DNA from: Streptomyces caniscabiei
Lineage (GTDB): Bacteria > Actinomycetota > Actinomycetes > Streptomycetales > Streptomycetaceae
Direction of reading: 5' to 3'
DNA: 64,000 nucleotides
Assembly (NCBI RefSeq): GCF_014930365.1
Contig: NZ_JABXWI010000008.1
Span: 62,001-126,000, forward strand
Shown piece after piece: positions 25,191 to 32,993 of this stretch. The position numbers and the translations under genes are program-made. A model generated the notes under the pieces. It had not been told where the DNA came from and did no database searches. It saw only the letters and a program-made list of their open reading frames with translations. Position 1 is the first letter of the stretch. The number at the start of each line of letters is the position of its first letter.

Positions 25191-25520
25191 TTAGAACTCG
25201 CTGACCTGCGTGGTTGGCCGTCTGGGGAAGTCGCGGGCGGCCATCCAGATGGTGAGGTCGCGGGCGATGTCGTTGATGCTGGTCGCTGTGGTGACCTCGT
25301 GCACGTTGCGGGTGGTGTCACGGCGGACGATCTCGTAACCGCCTTCGTCCAGGACGGCCACTGAGGTGAACCAGACGGGGTCGTCCTCGTCGGGCTGGAC
25401 GACCACGAAGGTGTTGTCGGAGTTGTTGAGGTCGCTGATCATCATGAACAGCGCGTCCTCGGAGGGGTCGTCGATGCGGTCGCCGTTCTCGCTGTCGGCG
25501 CCGTAGTACTGAGCCCCCAT
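25191..25520 (-). CDS. Passenger protein of the IS element, unknown function
   Basis: The 109-residue acidic protein begins MGAQYYGADSENGDRIDDPS and continues with SDLNNSDNTFVVVQPDEDDP and YEIVRRDTTRNVHEVTTATS. The start at 25520 has AGAGG 5 bp upstream; an ATG at 25574 is possible. The stop codon lies inside the inverted-repeat end of the IS, so the gene is an integral passenger. The layout, including a final helix before RRP, weakly recalls Imm1-type immunity proteins, but I cannot confirm this. It is not a second transposase frame. Confidence 0.6.
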   Translation of the reverse strand: MGAQYYGADSENGDRIDDPSEDALFMMISDLNNSDNTFVVVQPDEDDPVWFTSVAVLDEGGYEIVRRDTTRNVHEVTTATSINDIARDLTIWMAARDFPRRPTTQVSEF

Positions 25521-25590
25521 CGTTGCCTCTCCCTCGCTGTCGACCCGGGTCGCGGTCAGCATGGCATGAGGCACCGACAGGTCAGGCCGG

Positions 25591-26457
25591 TCACAGCCAT
25601 TCGCCGATCGCGGCGATCAGGACGGTGGCTTCGAAGCGGACGGCGAGCTTGTCGAACCGGGTGGCGACCGCGCGGTTGCGCTTGAGCCGGTTGATCCCGC
25701 ACTCGACCGCGTGCCGGGCCTTGTAGTCCTCACGATCGGAGGCAGGAGGCCGTCCGCCGGCCTTCCCTCGCCGCTTGCGGTGGGCGGCCTGATCCGCAGG
25801 CTCCGGGATCGTGCAGCGGATTCCGCGCTTTCGAAGGTAGGTCCGGTTGGCGCGGGAGGAGTAGGCCTTGTCGCCGCGCACTCGCAGCGGCCGGACACGG
25901 GGACGGCCCGGTCCGGTGCGGGGCACCCGGATGCCTTCCAGGACGGCGGTGAACTGAGGACTGTCACCACGCTGTCCTGCGGTGACCAGTAGAGACAGCG
26001 GCCGTTGGCCTTGTGCAGGCAAGTGGATCTTAGTGGTGAAGCCTCCCCGGGACCGGCCCAGGCCGTGGTCCTCGGGCTCGGTGCGGGTTCCGCCCGGCGG
26101 TTCCTTCTGAGCCTGGCCGTCGCGGCGGGCGCCTGCAGCGTGCTGATGGGCCCGGCAGATCGTGGAGTCGACGTTGACCTCCCACGTGATTAGCCCGTCG
26201 GCGTCCGCCCGGGCCTGCAGCCGGGTCAGCAGTTCGGGCCAGGTGCCGTCGCGTTGCCAGCGGCGAAAGAGTCCGTAGACGGTCTGCCACGGCCCGTACT
26301 CCGGCGGCAGATCCCGCCATGGAGCACCGGTCCGCACCCGCCACCGGATCCCATCTATCAGCTTCCGCCGGCCCAACGACGGCCGCCCCAACACCGCGAC
26401 CGGCAACAGCGCCTCCAGCACAGCCCACTGCCCGTCAGAAAGATCCCCTCGCCCCAC
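25591..26457 (-). CDS. IS5-family DDE transposase
   Basis: This intact 288-residue transposase has the N-terminal DUF4096-like domain (LSDGQWAVLEALLP, GIRWRVRTGAPWRDLPPEYG) and DDE residues in VNVDSTICRAHQH, VRGDKAYSSRANR and HAVECGINRLKRNR. It lies inside the 1,329-bp IS with matched ends and target duplication, 70 bp upstream of the passenger gene. The element looks recently active because frame, ends and duplication are all intact. Confidence 0.9.
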   Translation of the reverse strand: MGRGDLSDGQWAVLEALLPVAVLGRPSLGRRKLIDGIRWRVRTGAPWRDLPPEYGPWQTVYGLFRRWQRDGTWPELLTRLQARADADGLITWEVNVDSTICRAHQHAAGARRDGQAQKEPPGGTRTEPEDHGLGRSRGGFTTKIHLPAQGQRPLSLLVTAGQRGDSPQFTAVLEGIRVPRTGPGRPRVRPLRVRGDKAYSSRANRTYLRKRGIRCTIPEPADQAAHRKRRGKAGGRPPASDREDYKARHAVECGINRLKRNRAVATRFDKLAVRFEATVLIAAIGEWL

Positions 26458-26776
26458 ACCGAGATCATCGCGATGCGGGACAAGGAGCAGAGCCGACTTT
26501 CAAAACACGACCTAGGACCAGCAGGGCCTGCCGGTCCGTTCCGAGCCGGCGCCACCGGGTTCCGCGTTCACGGCGCAGGGCTGTCAGCTTCCCGGCCAGG
26601 AACCGCAGGGCTGAACTGGACAGATCGAGTCCCGATGGATAGACAAGCATGCGAAGCTCCGGGCGGGCAGGTTGATCTTGGCCGACAACTCGTCTACCAG
26701 AAGCTTCACTTCATCACGCACGCGGTGCCCCGCTGCTATGCGACCTGACCTGTGCAAGGGGGCTTCGCACCGGTCT

Positions 26777-27112
26777 TCAGAGCGCAGGCAGCGGAAGCGC
26801 CACCCGTCGTCCCAGACCGAACCCCTCGGCCTCGTCGTTACTGACGACCGCAATTGCTCCTGCAGGGACCCCGGGCAGCGTGGCCACGCGGGATGCCACT
26901 GCCAGCAGATCCCTCTCACCGGCTCCGGTGACGAAGAAGACGTAGACGTCCCCGTCCTCCTCTCCCTCATCGAAGACTTCCACGTCACCCTGGTCTTCGA
27001 GATCTGACAGAAAGTCCTCGACCTCCTCGATCCAGGGAAACGGGTAGGAACCGTCCGACAGGTCGGGCGTCGGCAGCAACGGCACGTGGATCTCAACAAC
27101 CATGGTGGGCAC
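26777..27112 (-). CDS. Small acidic hypothetical protein
   Basis: This 111-residue protein starts at GTG 27112 with AGGA upstream (ATG at 27103 is possible). It is strongly acidic in the middle (EEVEDFLSDLEDQG, DEGEEDGDVYVFF), followed by RDLLAVASRVATLPGVPAGA and GFGLGRRVALPLP. The alternation of beta strands and one helix suggests a small alpha/beta protein such as those in immunity or antitoxin families, but I do not recognise it. It stands alone between the IS remnant and the inverted-repeat region. Confidence 0.5.
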   Translation of the reverse strand: MPTMVVEIHVPLLPTPDLSDGSYPFPWIEEVEDFLSDLEDQGDVEVFDEGEEDGDVYVFFVTGAGERDLLAVASRVATLPGVPAGAIAVVSNDEAEGFGLGRRVALPLPAL

Positions 27113-27480
27113 GAAGGCATCCTGCCCTCAGGGCTTCCACCCGGCTCAACCGGGGGCGAGCCGCGTCAGCAGCCATGCTGAGGTTGGAAAGGGCGCAAGG
27201 TCACCGCGCCTCGTGCGCGAGTGCGAGTAGACCTATCTGGCGAGCGTAGGCCGGGCGTGCGGCCTGTGGCAGAGCAGACCGTGACCATCCAGCTTCGGTA
27301 TTGCGCATCGTCCGCATGCCGATGGTGCCAGTTGCCGCCCGTCCCCCTTTGAGGTCCGGGGTCAGGTCGCAACGGCTCGGTCTGCTCTGATTGCTCGGCG
27401 GTCGACGACATGCCTGCCCCAACGGCCAAGTGATCCATTGAAACGCCCCGGAACCCTCTTTGACCTGCGGTGTACCAAAG
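27113..27480. other. Region without a supported gene
   Basis: Minus-strand open frames cross here (for example 27438 to 27166, 90 codons, beginning MDHLAVGAGMSSTAEQSEQT) but codon bias is weak and no family is recognised. A small gene is possible. The right side leads into the repeats at 27481-27630. Confidence 0.3.
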
Positions 27481-27630
27481 TGCCAACTAAATCTCTGAAC
27501 CCGGGCGTAGGGCTGAGGAAGGTAGTTGGCATCAGTGCAGGTCACGAGCGTTTCCTAGTGCCAACTACCGCTCCTGGTCACAGCGTGTGTGACCACCGAC
27601 GCCAGTTGTCACATACCGGGGGTAGTTGGT
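27481..27630. repeat. Cluster of alternating inverted repeats (TGCCAACTACC type)
   Basis: TGCCAACTA occurs at 27481-27489 and 27559-27567; its complement TAGTTGGCA occurs at 27523-27531, and TAGTTGGT at 27623-27630. The copies at 27521 and 27559 are identical over 11 bp. Between them lies a separate palindrome, TGGTCAC-N7-GTGACCA at 27575-27595. No gene covers this block. It could be recombinase or transposase binding sites, a resolution site or an operator array. Confidence 0.7.
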
Positions 27631-27709
27631 CTCGCCGACCTCACCGGGATTACGTCAGCGGGCGCCGACGAGCGGCCTCCCGTTCCCCCTGGCGCGGCTG
27701 AACGCCTGG

Positions 27710-28837
27710 TCAGACCATGTCACCGCGTGCGCCCTGGCTCGTCTCCCGTGCGGTGAGGATCGTACGGCAGAACGAGTTGACGGTGAGGTGCTGGTCGAGT
27801 TCGATCGTTCGCCCGTCCGGGAGATCGACGGTGCCGGTCATCGTGGACAGCAGGTAGCAGTACATGCGAGTGCCGTTCGCGGTGGGCCAGTGGCTGTATG
27901 CGCGACCGTGGGCGGCTATCTCGACATCCACCTTGACTCCGTCGTTCGCCATCGAGAGCCGCCACTTGACCGGCAGGTTCATTCCGGTGCGAGGGTCCTC
28001 CCACTTCTCGGTGACCGCGAAGTCCATGTCACCGAGCCCGGTCGCGATGTTCACCTGCTGGTCGGCGAACTTGACGAAGCCGAGCTGGAGTCCGTCGCGG
28101 GGCTGGAAGAAGTTGACCTTGACGTCGTCCTTGATGCTGTAGAGCCACCACATCCAGTTCGGCGCGGGCAGGTTGGCGATCGGGTCGTTCGACTGTCCGG
28201 TGATGATGTGCTCGCGCACGCCGTAGCCGTTGGTCAGCTCAAGCTCGTGCGCCGGGGTGCGGATCGTGCCGTCGACCCCGACGAACACGTCGTAGCCGGC
28301 GCGGTCCTGCTCGGCCGCCTCGGAGAACGGACCCCAGTTCCACAGCGGGGTGCCCTTCGTCCGGTAGGTGAGGTCGAACTCCGCGTCGCCCGCGGCCCCT
28401 TCCAGACGCCACTGCGGCGGTTGGGCGACAAAACGCAGGCCGTCGAAGTCCCAGGTGACCTCGTCACTTCCCTCTGTGATGACGAGCTGCTCGCCGCGGA
28501 GACGTTCGGTCGGCGTCCAGCCGACACGCACGAAGTCGTTGTCGGTCATCGTGCCCCGCTGGGACTTGGGTACGACGATGAGCTGCACCTCACGCTCGGC
28601 AGACGCTCCGGGGCCCCAGACGCCCTTGCCGTTTCCGAACAGCGCGTACCCGGCCGCCCACAGCAGGACGTCATGATCGCCCGACTCCGCGACCACTCCC
28701 AGAGCGGTCTCCTCCCAGATGTCGGTCTGCTCCGAGGGCAGCGCGAGGGACTCGAAGTGACTCTTCTCGTCCTCCAGTGTCACCGGGGCGACCGAGTGAT
28801 CGATCTCGGTGTACTTGGCGCTGTAGTCGTCGGACAA
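27710..28837 (-). CDS. Lipocalin-like (AttH/CrtC-type) protein
   Basis: The protein of about 375 residues starts at TTG 28837 with AAGAGGT 6 bp upstream; upstream ATGs lack a ribosome-binding site and overlap tetR. It is rich in beta strands and aromatic residues, with ETALGVVAESGDHDVLLWAA, TNGYGVREHIITGQSN, PNWMWWLYSIKDDVKVNFF and TEKWEDPRTGMNLPVKWRL. The tandem barrel pattern recalls AttH/hydroxyneurosporene-synthase-like (DUF7064/7065) proteins that handle steroids or other hydrophobic ligands. It follows tetR on the same strand, probably in one transcript. Confidence 0.5.
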   Translation of the reverse strand: MSDDYSAKYTEIDHSVAPVTLEDEKSHFESLALPSEQTDIWEETALGVVAESGDHDVLLWAAGYALFGNGKGVWGPGASAEREVQLIVVPKSQRGTMTDNDFVRVGWTPTERLRGEQLVITEGSDEVTWDFDGLRFVAQPPQWRLEGAAGDAEFDLTYRTKGTPLWNWGPFSEAAEQDRAGYDVFVGVDGTIRTPAHELELTNGYGVREHIITGQSNDPIANLPAPNWMWWLYSIKDDVKVNFFQPRDGLQLGFVKFADQQVNIATGLGDMDFAVTEKWEDPRTGMNLPVKWRLSMANDGVKVDVEIAAHGRAYSHWPTANGTRMYCYLLSTMTGTVDLPDGRTIELDQHLTVNSFCRTILTARETSQGARGDMV

Positions 28838-28914
28838 CGTCGTACCTCTTTCTGCTCGCGAAGGCATGCCGACCGGATGTCCCGGGGCGTGCGGGGGAGC
28901 GAGGGAAGGGGGTG

Positions 28915-29523
28915 TCACGCTTCGCGGGTGGCGCACAGTGGCACCAGGACCTGGTCCACGAAGGCGAGAATGCGTTCGCGACCCGGGGGTTCGTCGCGGA
29001 CGAGGAGCTCGTGCAGGAAGAACGAACGTGCGAGGTCGGCCACGAACTCGGGATCGACGTCGGGACGCGCCTCACCGCGCGCGACGGCGTCCTGGAGCAG
29101 CACCCCGCAGTACGTCGTCTCGTGCTGCCTGATGACCTGGCGGGCCACGGCGCCGAGATCGCCGTCGACGCGCGAGGCCACCAGCAGTCCGATCACGAGG
29201 TTGGCGGAGGCGCGGTAGGAGTCCGCCTGCGCCTGCAGGTTCGCGATCAGTGCTTCCCGTAGATGGTCCTCGCGGATCAGAGCCGGTACGCCGTCGACCT
29301 TTCGCTCGACGGCGCGACGCAGTGCCGCGACGAGCAGTTCGTCCTTGTTCGCCCAGCGCCGGTAGGCGGTCTTGGTGCTGGCTCCCGCCAGCTCGCACAC
29401 GGCCACCACGGTCAGTTTGTCGTAGCCGACGGAGCGGAGAACCTCGAGTGCGGCGTCCAGCAGCACCTGCTCCCGCTCCGCACTCATGGGCCGCCCCGGG
29501 GGGCGGGTGTTCGTTGCGCTCAT
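28915..29523 (-). CDS. TetR/AcrR-family regulator
   Basis: This 202-residue protein has the TetR HTH (VLLDAALEVLRSVGYDKLTV, VCELAGASTKTAYRRWANKDELLVAAL) and a helical ligand domain (LARSFFLHELLV). It lies upstream of the lipocalin-like gene on the same strand, 77 bp apart. A 25-bp palindrome sits 23 bp before its start, so autoregulation, and with it control of the lipocalin-like gene, is likely. Confidence 0.9.
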   Translation of the reverse strand: MSATNTRPPGRPMSAEREQVLLDAALEVLRSVGYDKLTVVAVCELAGASTKTAYRRWANKDELLVAALRRAVERKVDGVPALIREDHLREALIANLQAQADSYRASANLVIGLLVASRVDGDLGAVARQVIRQHETTYCGVLLQDAVARGEARPDVDPEFVADLARSFFLHELLVRDEPPGRERILAFVDQVLVPLCATREA

Positions 29524-29545
29524 CGGCTCACTCTCTCGAATGCTG

Positions 29546-29570
29546 AGGAAACGACACCATATCGTTTCCT
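29546..29570. promoter_or_regulatory. TetR operator palindrome
   Basis: AGGAAACGA (29546-29554) and TCGTTTCCT (29562-29570) are perfect 9-bp inverted arms with a 7-bp spacer, 23 bp upstream of the tetR start at 29523. Size and position fit a TetR dimer site. Confidence 0.7.
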
Positions 29571-29615
29571 AATGCTATTCGACTCGGCTCGACTCGGCGG
29601 GCCGGATGTCGTGGG

Positions 29616-30254
29616 TCAGGTGCGCGCGACGTTGCCGACCGAGGCGCGCAGGTCGTCGTTTCCGGCGAGCAGCGGGGGCAGAGGAGTGGCGTTGGCCGGG
29701 TCGAGTGAGTCGAAGAGCAGGGCGATGAAGCGGGCGCGCAGAGAGGGTGTGGTGCCGGGGAGTGCGAGGCCGGCGACCGCCATGACGAGGAAGTGGGGGA
29801 TGTCCTCGGCGGTGAGGTCGGCGCGGATCTCACCGGCTTGCTGTGCGCGCACCAGGAGCGGGTGGAGTGAGGCGCTGAAGCGCTGGAGAACGTCCACCGC
29901 GACGTCGGCGAAGTTGCCGGCGAAGGGGACCAGGCCCCGCTCCTCGGTGATGAGGTCGAGCAGATGCGTGGCGATGTCCTGAAGGGCCTGGCGTGTGTGC
30001 GGGGAGTCGGCGGCTCGCTCGACGAGAGGGAGCAGGTCCGTTTCGAGGATGTCCTCCAGGACGGCCCGGACGATGGCCTCACGATTGGGGAAGTGGCGGT
30101 AGAGCGTGGCGATGCCCACGCCGGCCTCTGCCGCGATCTGCTCCAGAGAGGCTTCGCCTCTGCCCAGTACCGTCCGTCCCGCGGCGGTGATGCGCTCCAT
30201 GCTGGAGCGGGCGTCGACCCTGCGTCGGGGCGCGCGGCCGTCCGTCGTTGCCAT
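29616..30254 (-). CDS. TetR-family regulator of the MMPL exporter
   Basis: A 212-residue TetR protein with HTH segment SLEQIAAEAGVGIATLYRHFPNREAIVRAV and a C-terminal domain of the type seen beside efflux genes (IPHFLVMAVAGLAL). It is divergent from the MMPL transporter gene with repeated CGATAG elements between them. It is therefore likely to repress the exporter and itself until a ligand, perhaps an exported lipid or drug, binds. Regulation is inferred from layout. Confidence 0.88.
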   Translation of the reverse strand: MATTDGRAPRRRVDARSSMERITAAGRTVLGRGEASLEQIAAEAGVGIATLYRHFPNREAIVRAVLEDILETDLLPLVERAADSPHTRQALQDIATHLLDLITEERGLVPFAGNFADVAVDVLQRFSASLHPLLVRAQQAGEIRADLTAEDIPHFLVMAVAGLALPGTTPSLRARFIALLFDSLDPANATPLPPLLAGNDDLRASVGNVART

Positions 30255-30279
30255 CTGTGACTTCCCTGATCTCGGATGA

Positions 30280-30330
30280 GCCGCTTCGATAGCACCCTAC
30301 CGTATCGATAGTCCACTCTCGTTTTGATAG
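30280..30330. promoter_or_regulatory. CGATA-type operator repeats between tetR and mmpL
   Basis: CGATA at 30287-30291 and TATCG at 30303-30307 form an inverted repeat with an 11-bp spacer; GATAG recurs at 30307-30311 and again near 30326. The AT-rich patch lies where both divergent promoters must be. Confidence 0.5.
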
Positions 30331-30392
30331 TACTCTCTCACTTCGCGATGCGGCCTGGCTCGTCAGGTCGCCTGGACGAGAGGGAGAAATCT

Positions 30393-32729
30393 GTGTCCGT
30401 TCTGCTGTATCGGCTGGGAAAGTTCGCCTACGGCAAGCCGTGGTACGTCATCGGAGGATGGTTGGCGGTGCTGGCGGCGGTCGTCCTGCTGCTCGTGACC
30501 CATCCGGTCAAGCTCAGCAACGAGGTCCGCATCGACGGCACCCCGTCCCAGCAGGTCATCGACGGCTTGGCCACCTCCCTGCCGGAGGCGTCCGGCGGCC
30601 AGGGCATGCTGCTCTTCACCGCCCCGAAGGGTGCCCGGATCGACGACGACAAGGTGCGGTCCGCCCTGGTGGCCGCCGTCGACGCCGTATACCGCCACGA
30701 CCACGTCATCGACGCGAGGGAAGTGCTGGCCCGGGAAGCCGCCAAGGGGGCGAACAGCCCACTGCTGCGGGCTCAGGCAGCGGTCGCCCAGGCCGCTGGA
30801 AAGCCGTCCTCCGGCAAGACGCCCGTCCCCCTGCAGCAGGGTGGTCAGCCGGTGCCGGGAGTCGTCGTCTCCGCCGACGGCTCAACGGCACTGATGCAGT
30901 TCCAGTTCGACCAGCAGACCTTCGAACTTCCCGCAGGGACGATCGACAGCACCGTCCGGGCCGCCGAGGAGCAGGCCGCACCCGGGCACCTGGAAGTCCT
31001 GCCGTCGGCGGCCATGATGGAGATCCCCGACATCATCGGCGTCGGGGAGATCGTCGGCGTCGTCGTGGCGGCCCTCGTCCTGCTGATCACCCTGGGATCG
31101 GTCGTCGCGGCGGGTCTGCCACTGATCATCGCCCTGGCCGGCGTCACGGTCGGAGTCGGCGGCGCCTTCACCCTCTCCACCGTCTTCGAGATCCACTCAC
31201 TCGCCGCGGTGCTGGCGCTGATGCTGGGGCTGGCCGTCGGCATCGACTACGCACTGTTCATCGTCAACCGGGAACGCCGGCTGATCCTCGACCAGGGCAT
31301 GGACCCCCATGAAGCGACCGGCCGAGCGCTCGGCACCGCCGGGAGCGCGGTCTTCTTCGCCGGCAGCACCGTCATCATCGCTCTGGCCGGGCTCCTGGTC
31401 ATCGGCATCACGCTGCTCAGCACCATGGCCCTCGTCGCGGCCGGCACGATCGCGATCGCTGTCCTGCTGGCCCTGACCCTGCTGCCCGCCCTACTGGGCC
31501 TGGTCAAAGGACGCATCTGCCCCGCCCGCACCCGGCGAAGGGAACAGGAGCGGACAGGAGGTGGCGAGCACACCCGGGCCACGCGCTGGGGAGCCTTCCT
31601 GGTCCGCCACAGGTACGCCGCACTCGCGGCCTCGATCCTGATCCCCGTGATCCTGGCGGTGCCCGCCGCCGGCATGAAGCTCGGCCTGCCCTCCGGCGCC
31701 AGCTACAACACCGACACCGGGCAGCGGCGCAGCTACGACCTGGTCAGCGACGCGTACGGGCCCGGCTACAACGGCCCCCTCCTGATCGCCGTCGATTCCA
31801 CCACGAACGGACGGCCCCTCACCCCCGCGACTCTCGCCGCGGTGACCTCGGACCTGCGCAGCGTCAAGGGCGCCACATCGGTCTCCCTGGCCGGCATGAA
31901 CCAGGCCGGCACCACCGCCATCCTCAGCCTGATCCCCGGCAGCGGCCCGAACGACGACGCCACCAAGGACCTCGTCACCGCCGTACGGGACAAGAGCGCG
32001 CAGATCCGTGCGACCCGCGACGCCGACATCGGCATCGCCGGTTTCACCGCCCTGGCGATCGACGTCTCCGACCGGCTCGCCGACGTCCTTCCGCTCTACG
32101 TGGCCACCGTCCTCGGGCTGTCCCTCATCGTCCTGCTCCTGGTCTTCCGCTCCCTCATGGTCCCGGTGATGGCCACCCTCGGCTTCCTGCTGAGCATCGC
32201 CGCCACCTTCGGCATCACCACGGCGGTCTTCCAGTGGGGCTGGCTGCAGAGCCTGATCGGACTCGACGCCACCGCACCGGTCGTGAGCCTGCTGCCCATC
32301 ATCATCACCGGCGTCCTCTACGGGCTGGCCATGGACTACCAGATGTTCCTGGTGACCTCCATACGCGAAGCACACGTCCACGGTGCCACCGCCGTCAACG
32401 CCACCGTCATAGGGTTCGCCCGTGCCAGCTCCGTCGTCCTGGCGGCGGCCACCATCATGGTCTCCGTCTTCGCCGGCTTCGTCTTCAACGCCCAACCCAT
32501 GATCAAACAGGCCGGCTTCGCACTGGCCGCAGGCATCCTCATCGACGCCTTCGTCATCCGCATGACCTTCATCCCGGCCACCATGGCACTCGCCCAGGAG
32601 AAAGCCTGGTGGATCCCCGCCCGGCTGGACCGCCTGCTTCCCGACCTCGATGTCGAGGGCGACCAGCTCGCACAGAAGATCCCGCTGCCCCACCCCACCG
32701 CAGCCCAACAGGCCCAGACGGTCAGCTGA
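30393..32729 (+). CDS. MMPL-family (RND-type) membrane transporter
   Basis: The 778-residue protein starts at GTG 30393 after GAGGGAG. It has an N-terminal membrane helix (VIGGWLAVLAAVVLLLV), a first periplasmic loop, five or so helices, a cytoplasmic linker near 400, then the repeat of this pattern. The two conserved proton-relay sites are AVGIDYALFIVNRER and LAMDYQMFLVTSIRE. MMPL proteins export lipids, polyketides or other hydrophobic compounds using the proton gradient. It is divergent from its probable TetR repressor. Confidence 0.92.
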   Translation: MSVLLYRLGKFAYGKPWYVIGGWLAVLAAVVLLLVTHPVKLSNEVRIDGTPSQQVIDGLATSLPEASGGQGMLLFTAPKGARIDDDKVRSALVAAVDAVYRHDHVIDAREVLAREAAKGANSPLLRAQAAVAQAAGKPSSGKTPVPLQQGGQPVPGVVVSADGSTALMQFQFDQQTFELPAGTIDSTVRAAEEQAAPGHLEVLPSAAMMEIPDIIGVGEIVGVVVAALVLLITLGSVVAAGLPLIIALAGVTVGVGGAFTLSTVFEIHSLAAVLALMLGLAVGIDYALFIVNRERRLILDQGMDPHEATGRALGTAGSAVFFAGSTVIIALAGLLVIGITLLSTMALVAAGTIAIAVLLALTLLPALLGLVKGRICPARTRRREQERTGGGEHTRATRWGAFLVRHRYAALAASILIPVILAVPAAGMKLGLPSGASYNTDTGQRRSYDLVSDAYGPGYNGPLLIAVDSTTNGRPLTPATLAAVTSDLRSVKGATSVSLAGMNQAGTTAILSLIPGSGPNDDATKDLVTAVRDKSAQIRATRDADIGIAGFTALAIDVSDRLADVLPLYVATVLGLSLIVLLLVFRSLMVPVMATLGFLLSIAATFGITTAVFQWGWLQSLIGLDATAPVVSLLPIIITGVLYGLAMDYQMFLVTSIREAHVHGATAVNATVIGFARASSVVLAAATIMVSVFAGFVFNAQPMIKQAGFALAAGILIDAFVIRMTFIPATMALAQEKAWWIPARLDRLLPDLDVEGDQLAQKIPLPHPTAAQQAQTVS

Positions 32730-32880
32730 CCGGCGGCACCGTCTCCTCGCCCTCAACCTTGCAGTGCTTCCTGACCGAGCCGAGTCTCCGGTCGGCGTTC
32801 GCCGACCAGCGAGCCCCTTCTCCAGGGGGAGGGGCGCTCCTTCGCGCAGTCCTGTCACCGGCGTGGCGCCGATCCTGCGG

Positions 32881-32915
32881 GCAGCGGGCAGCGGGCAGCG
32901 GGCAGCGGGCAGCGG
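32881..32915. repeat. Five tandem copies of GCAGCGG
   Basis: Five perfect 7-bp units in a row lie about 80 bp upstream of the PucR-type pseudogene. The number of copies could vary by slippage. Confidence 0.9.
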
Positions 32916-32993
32916 GGGCAGGAGGACACCCTTCGGCATCGCAGTCGTGCGCGCTCGCTACTGTGATGGATCACCATCGGTGGGAAGGTGAGC

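Larger units (their letters stand above)
25183..26511 (-). mobile_element. Complete IS5-family insertion sequence with passenger gene (1,329 bp)
   Basis: The ends read GCCGTGTTTTAGAACTCG and, in complement, GTCGTGTTTTGAAAGTCG, imperfect inverted repeats identical at 14 of 18 positions. CTAG occurs directly outside both ends (25179-25182 and 26512-26515) as the 4-bp target duplication. Inside are one transposase gene and one unrelated small gene on the same strand. Confidence 0.85.
25083..26650 (-). pseudogene. IS5-type transposase remnant split by a later IS
   Basis: From ATG 26650 the frame reads MLVYPSGLDLSSSALRFLAG, then RRLGTDRQALLVL, and stops being homologous at 26516. The continuation, AHLRCGHTYAQLATGFSIS and LSTVYRYVSEAVE, is found at 25182-25083. 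Removing 25183-26511 and one CTAG copy restores the frame exactly through LVLAHLRCG. Beyond 25083 the sequence becomes the tail of tniQ copy 2, so the 3' part of this transposase was already missing. Confidence 0.75.

Noticed and set aside
27201..27545. Minus-strand 114-codon frame as a gene
   Set aside because: Its codon bias is weak and its 5' part runs through the inverted-repeat block; no family is recognised.
27481..27630. TGCCAACTACC repeats as TnsB-binding end of the Tn7-like element
   Set aside because: No matching copies were found on the other side near 16480-16540, and the alternating orientation is unlike the same-direction TnsB sites of known Tn7 ends. Kept only as an unexplained repeat cluster.
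14725..27700. CRISPR array or cas genes accompanying the Tn7-like module
   Set aside because: No regularly spaced direct repeats and no Cas-like protein were seen anywhere between 14.7 and 27.7 kb.
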